Shown here: piece after piece, positions 37,648-42,038 of the stretch
How the letters are laid out: every line of letters starts with the position of its first letter
Position numbering within the stretch: the stretch's first letter is position 1
Source: an uncultured bacterium
Lineage (GTDB): Bacteria; Planctomycetota; Phycisphaerae; Phycisphaerales; UBA1924
DNA: 42,038 nt
Direction of reading: 5' to 3'
Assembly (NCBI GenBank): GCA_913062615.1
Contig: CAJXXI010000002.1
Span: forward strand, 1-42,038
Made by a program: the position numbers and the translations under genes
The notes under the pieces: model-generated
Told to the model about the DNA's origin: nothing
Databases searched by the model: none
Seen by the model: only the letters and a program-made list of their open reading frames with translations

Positions 37648-38517
37648 TCATCCCTCTCGGCGTTGGAGAAGAATATTGGCCCCGCGGATATCGACAAACT
37701 CTGAACCGCCATCAATCAGCCCAGAACGGTTAAATAACGCCTTGAGCCGATCAATCTTGATGCCCGTAGGCTGCTCGCCCGGGCGTTCTCGACCCGGACC
37801 CGCACCCCAGATGATCTTCGCATCGCGTTTGGTAAGAATCCGAAGCGTGCCAGACTCGGCCCCATCGCCAAGATCAAACCCCGCGACCTGCTCGAGCAAG
37901 CCTTCTGTTTCAAGCAAAAACAACAACGCGAGTCCGTCCTCGAGATCCGTCCCCTGCCACTGCTCGCCCACCTCGGGCAGCCGGGCATCAATCCCCAAGA
38001 AGAAATACTGGTTGCTCTCGCCAATCGCATAATCCAAAGGCAGCACATGGCGCTCACGATCAATAACGATCTCACGCGTCCCCAACCGAACCGCAGCCAC
38101 CGGCGCACGCCACTGTGCCTCGATCGCGATCACCCCATCGCTCGTCCACCGAACCGTGGGCACCGCGTCGAGCCACCCCGTCTGCATCATCGCAAGCCCA
38201 GCCTCTTCCAAAGCCGATCGCGAGAGCGCTTTGCCACCCTGCACCGCGCGGATGAGTTTCTTCTCAATCAGCTCGCGATCAGTGTGAGGCATCCAGACCT
38301 GCCCTTGCCCATCGGTCGGCCAGTTGATCGTCACGCTCGGATTCGTGGGCACAATAAACGCGCTCGCCTTGCGGTCAAGCTCGCCAACCCCCATCGCAGC
38401 CCCTGCAAACACCGCACCGCCACCAATCACCACCGCGCTGACCAGTGCGATCCGACGGTTGCGCTCCGCAGCTTCGGGGGTTTTCTTTGATTTCTTCTTC
38501 GTTGATTTGCGTGCCAT
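37648..38517 (-). CDS. FtsQ-like (POTRA-type) cell-division protein candidate
   Basis: Basic N-terminus MARKSTKKKSKK, one TM (IALVSAVVIGGGAVFAGAAMGVG), then a soluble domain with WLDAVPTVRWTSDGVIAIEAQWRAPVAAVRLGTREIVIDRERHVLPL, as in FtsQ/DivIB; located after murC-murB-ddl. Confidence 0.55.
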   Translation of the reverse strand: MARKSTKKKSKKTPEAAERNRRIALVSAVVIGGGAVFAGAAMGVGELDRKASAFIVPTNPSVTINWPTDGQGQVWMPHTDRELIEKKLIRAVQGGKALSRSALEEAGLAMMQTGWLDAVPTVRWTSDGVIAIEAQWRAPVAAVRLGTREIVIDRERHVLPLDYAIGESNQYFFLGIDARLPEVGEQWQGTDLEDGLALLFLLETEGLLEQVAGFDLGDGAESGTLRILTKRDAKIIWGAGPGRERPGEQPTGIKIDRLKALFNRSGLIDGGSEFVDIRGANILLQRREG

Positions 38518-38564
38518 ATATTTCTCGTCTCTCTCGAATCTCTATCCGGTATCAAACAACTCTA

Positions 38565-39536
38565 CTAAACTGTTGGTATCTCTGATTTGGTCTGGGCGTG
38601 ATCCTCGATCGCACATCGAACAAGATGCCCGCACAGATCACCCATCGACATCCCATCCGCTGCTGCAGCCATCGGCATCAACGAACTCTTCGTAAACCCG
38701 GGCATCGTGTTCACTTCAAGCACGCCACAATGGGTGTCCTCGCAGATCATAAAATCGACCCGCGCCAGATGCCGAACACCCAACGCCATGCACAACTCCA
38801 GTGCCTGCCCCTGAATCTGCCCTGCCAAACCATCGGCTAATTCCGGGTTGGGCGTGTACACCGTGTCGTTTCGGGCATATTTGGCCTCAAAGTCATAGAC
38901 ACCCGCTGCTGGCGATATTTCAATGATCGGTAACGCCCGGAACTCATCAGGACCCGACGACACCACCGACACCGTCATCTCGCGCCCATCCATCAGCCGC
39001 TCGACCATATACACCCGGTGCGGATTGATTCCCAGATCATCCCCCACCCTTGCAACCGCTTCGTGCCAATCAGCGAGCGTATGGCACATATGCAGCCCCA
39101 CACTCGACCCATCCGCAACCGGTTTGATCACCACTGGCAAATCGAACGGACAGATCGCCTGGGTCGGGCAATCACAGTCCGCCGGATCGAACACACACGC
39201 AGCCGGGGTTGCGATCGAGCACCTCGATGCGATCAGTTTCGTCCCCAACTTGTCCATCGCCAACCGAGCAGCAGGCGCCCTGCACCCAATATACGCAACG
39301 CCCGCCTCTTCAAGCAACACCTGCAATCCACCACCCTCGCCAAACCGACCATGCAACGCCGGGAAGACCACATCGGCATCCCATGACTCCACTTCGTCAA
39401 GATCGGGCCGATCAACGATCAAAAGCGTTGCATCAAATCCGGCATCAAGGCACCCTTGATAGATCGCGGCCGCGCTGTCGATCGAGATTTCGCGTTCGGC
39501 ATCTGGGCCCCCGCCAAGAATAAGCACGCTTGTCAT
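38565..39536 (-). CDS. ddl: D-alanine--D-alanine ligase
   Basis: LGGGPDAEREISIDSAAAIYQG; FPALHGRFGEGGGLQVLLEEAGVAYIGC; VVIKPVADGSSVGL; DFMICEDTHCGVLEVNTMPGFTKSSLMP. Confidence 0.93.
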   Translation of the reverse strand: MTSVLILGGGPDAEREISIDSAAAIYQGCLDAGFDATLLIVDRPDLDEVESWDADVVFPALHGRFGEGGGLQVLLEEAGVAYIGCRAPAARLAMDKLGTKLIASRCSIATPAACVFDPADCDCPTQAICPFDLPVVIKPVADGSSVGLHMCHTLADWHEAVARVGDDLGINPHRVYMVERLMDGREMTVSVVSSGPDEFRALPIIEISPAAGVYDFEAKYARNDTVYTPNPELADGLAGQIQGQALELCMALGVRHLARVDFMICEDTHCGVLEVNTMPGFTKSSLMPMAAAADGMSMGDLCGHLVRCAIEDHAQTKSEIPTV

Positions 39537-40498
39537 TGGTTCCCCTCCGAAGAGTTGGTTCTAGATTCGGCTGTAGAATCATTGCCCCAAATTATCAGCT
39601 CCCGTTCGAGCATCACGCCATAAGTCTCAAGCACCCGCGCCTGCACCTTGCCGATAAGCTCGATGACATCACGAGCTTTGGCATCGCGCTCGCTCGTGAT
39701 GAAGTTGGCGTGAATATCCGAGACCTGCGCCCCGCCACTGCGCATCCCCTTGCACCCGGCGCGATCAATCAGCATCCCAGCGCCAATCCGCTCGCCAACC
39801 TGTTCACCAGCTTCGCCGATCGAATCAATCGCTTCGTTGAGCACCGGGTTCTTAAACACACACCCCGCCGATTTTTCGCTCATAGGCTGCGACTTGGTCT
39901 TGTACGCCATGCACTCGCTCAGCGATTGCTTAATCTCACCCGGATCACCGGATTCGAGCTCGAACACAACCTCGATCACAATCAGATGATTCAAACGCGA
40001 TTGACGATACCCAAAGTCGATCTGTGATCGATCAAAGGCATGCACCCGCCCCGCACGGTCGATCGCGGTCACCCCAACAACCACATCGCTCATCGCGCCG
40101 AACGCGCCGCCCGCGTTCATGATCGCTGCGCCCCCCACTGTTGCCGGGATCCCTGCGAGCACCTCAAGCCCACCGAGCCCACGCTTGACGCATCGATTGA
40201 TCAAACTCGGCAACGCAACACCCGCACCGGCCCTCACAAGCCCGGCCGATTCGTCAATCAGCACCTTCCGAAACCCGTCGGTCTCCAAGGACACCACCAA
40301 CCCATCAACCCCACCATCGTCCACAAGCAAGTTGGCACCTTCGCCGAGCACCTTGAACTCGTCGTCGATCTCCAAGCACGCGATCAGGTCCTCTTCAGAT
40401 TCGGGCTTGGCGAGTTTGGCCGCCTTGCCTCCGATATGGAACCAGGTCGGGACCGGCGCGTTGTGCTCGATATGCAGTTGGGTCGCCTTGATGCTCAA
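39533..40498 (-). CDS. murB: UDP-N-acetylmuramate dehydrogenase
   Basis: TWFHIGGKAAKLAKPESEEDL; VLGEGANLLVDDGG; GLEVLAGIPATVGGAAIMNAGG; SEKSAGCVFKNP; MLIDRAGCKGMRSGGAQVSDIHANFI. Confidence 0.93.
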   Translation of the reverse strand: MSIKATQLHIEHNAPVPTWFHIGGKAAKLAKPESEEDLIACLEIDDEFKVLGEGANLLVDDGGVDGLVVSLETDGFRKVLIDESAGLVRAGAGVALPSLINRCVKRGLGGLEVLAGIPATVGGAAIMNAGGAFGAMSDVVVGVTAIDRAGRVHAFDRSQIDFGYRQSRLNHLIVIEVVFELESGDPGEIKQSLSECMAYKTKSQPMSEKSAGCVFKNPVLNEAIDSIGEAGEQVGERIGAGMLIDRAGCKGMRSGGAQVSDIHANFITSERDAKARDVIELIGKVQARVLETYGVMLERELIIWGNDSTAESRTNSSEGNQ

Positions 40499-42012
40499 CC
40501 ATGCCCCCCATCAAGAAACCCCTTGCCGATCTTCCAGACCGGGCCCGCCCCCATCACGACCAACAAATCACCAGGGCGACACAGGTTCTCGAGCTGTTCG
40601 ATAATCGCCTCGAACGGATACAGATGCATCGCCCGCACCTTGCGGGCGCGGAGCTTGTCGACCAAATCCGCCGAGCTCACCCGGTGCTTTTCGATCTCCG
40701 AATCGCGCACAAAGTAAATGTGAGGCACAATAACAATGTCCGCGTGCTCAAAGCTCGTTGCAAACTCATCAAGGAAAAACCGCGTCCGCGAATGCTGGTG
40801 AGGCTGGAACACACAGATCAACCGCCCGCCAACCTTCGCCGGGTTCTCGCTCTGGGCCAATGCCCGTAATGTCGCATCGATCTCGGTCGGGTGATGCCCA
40901 TAATCGTCATACACCCGCACCCCATCGCGCGTGCCCATCAGCTGCAATCTTCGATCCAACCCCGCAAACGATTCAAACGATTTAGCCAACAACGCCCCGT
41001 CGCTGCCAACAGATCGACCAAGGGCGTACGCCATCGCCGAGTTAAACGCATTGTGCTCGCCCGGCATCCCCAACCGCCATGATCGCTCAGTCCCATCGGG
41101 CTCACGGATACTCACTTGCCCGGTGCTCGGGTCATACCCAATCACCCAATCGGCAGCCGGGTTGAACCCAATCGTCTCCACCGCACATTCAAGACCCGCG
41201 CTCACCTCACGCCGATGCGCACCATCGTGCGAAATAATCAGCTTCCCGCCCTGCTTCTCTGGCGCGATCAATCGTGCGAACTCGGAGAATGCCTCAACGA
41301 CCGCATCGAGCGAACCATAGATATCGAGATGATCCGCTTCGATCTGCGAGATCGACGCGATCGTTGGCCGCAGATGATGGAACGAACGGTTGAACTCACA
41401 CGCTTCAGCGAGCAACACCCCCGACCGACCCGACCAATCGCCAACCGGAATCTTCTCATCACCAACACGAAACCCGACCGGGGTTTTATTCTCTGCCAAC
41501 GCGCCCTTGCCAAGCTGTTGACAAGTCGCGCCCACAATAACCGAAGGCTCAATCTTCGCATCGGTCAACGCGCACCCGAGCATCGCCGTCGTCGTGCTCT
41601 TGCCATGCGTCCCCGCAATCGCGATCCCGGTGCGTCCGCGCATGCACACGCCAAGCGCTTCTGGGTAGCTCATGATGTGCAACCCGCGCCGGGTCGCTTC
41701 GATCATCATCGGATGATCGGGCTTCACCGCAGCCGACGCGATCACCACATCCGCATCTTCGGGGAGTTGCTCCGCGCTTTCATCAAACCCAACCACAATG
41801 TTTGCATCGGTGAGTGCTTTAGTGACGGGTGATGGTGTCGAATCGCACCCACGAATCATCAAACCGGCTTCGCTAATCAATCTCGCGAGCGCAGACATGC
41901 CGCACCCACCAATTCCGATGAGAAATGGGCGTTGCCCACCGAGTTCGATCGTGAGTCGAGATCGGCTGGCGGCGTTGGTCGATATGTCTGCTTTTCCGGG
42001 CGTTTTCACCAT
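40495..42012 (-). CDS. murC: UDP-N-acetylmuramate--L-alanine ligase
   Basis: FLIGIGGCGMSALARLI; IAGTHGKSTTTAMLGCAL; EACEFNRSFHHLRPTIASISQIEADHLDIY; YDDYGHHPTEIDATLRAL; CVFQPHQHSRT. Start may be 42030 or upstream of the window. Confidence 0.93.
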   Translation of the reverse strand: MVKTPGKADISTNAASRSRLTIELGGQRPFLIGIGGCGMSALARLISEAGLMIRGCDSTPSPVTKALTDANIVVGFDESAEQLPEDADVVIASAAVKPDHPMMIEATRRGLHIMSYPEALGVCMRGRTGIAIAGTHGKSTTTAMLGCALTDAKIEPSVIVGATCQQLGKGALAENKTPVGFRVGDEKIPVGDWSGRSGVLLAEACEFNRSFHHLRPTIASISQIEADHLDIYGSLDAVVEAFSEFARLIAPEKQGGKLIISHDGAHRREVSAGLECAVETIGFNPAADWVIGYDPSTGQVSIREPDGTERSWRLGMPGEHNAFNSAMAYALGRSVGSDGALLAKSFESFAGLDRRLQLMGTRDGVRVYDDYGHHPTEIDATLRALAQSENPAKVGGRLICVFQPHQHSRTRFFLDEFATSFEHADIVIVPHIYFVRDSEIEKHRVSSADLVDKLRARKVRAMHLYPFEAIIEQLENLCRPGDLLVVMGAGPVWKIGKGFLDGGHG

Positions 42013-42038
42013 ATCAGTGTATCGTCGCAACCCGTCAA

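Noticed and set aside
1-42038. Defence system, prophage, secondary-metabolite cluster or mobile element
   Set aside because: No transposase, integrase, phage structural, nuclease-helicase defence pair, CRISPR, PKS/NRPS or toxin-antitoxin signature was seen; the gene content is mostly housekeeping and respiration.

Overview
This window looks like chromosomal DNA from a planctomycete-type bacterium, probably Phycisphaerae-like. That assignment rests on a GC-type dockerin C-terminus, PEP-CTERM-like sorting tails, a fused ccoNO and the general gene style, not on any database search. Most of it is ordinary core and accessory metabolism: efp, aroK, trpF, rhomboid protease, citrate synthase, rpsU, a membrane pyrophosphatase, a Zn/Mn-type ABC transporter, tRNA-Ala, a complete cbb3 oxidase operon (ccoNO-Q-P-G-H-SafE-I-S plus a DUF3365 c-heme protein), rmlA/rmlB, two tandem sorting-signal paralogs, an S41 protease, a DUF4097 SNG-repeat protein, greA, and a murC-murB-ddl-ftsQ-like cluster. 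I see no CRISPR array, prophage, transposase, toxin-antitoxin or obvious defence island. The most unusual object is at the left edge: one open reading frame whose N-terminal part reads as RecD2 helicase up to the Walker A loop and then continues in frame as RarA/MgsA. It is either a P-loop-swapped fusion ATPase or an assembly/recombination chimera. Other points worth a look are the mono-heme CcoP with a DUF3365 heme protein in the same operon, an expanded extramembrane insert in a K+-dependent-type HppA, two consecutive hairpins in the hppA leader, a 7x12-bp repeat in ccoS, and an ftsQ-like gene in a dcw remnant not followed by ftsA/ftsZ.
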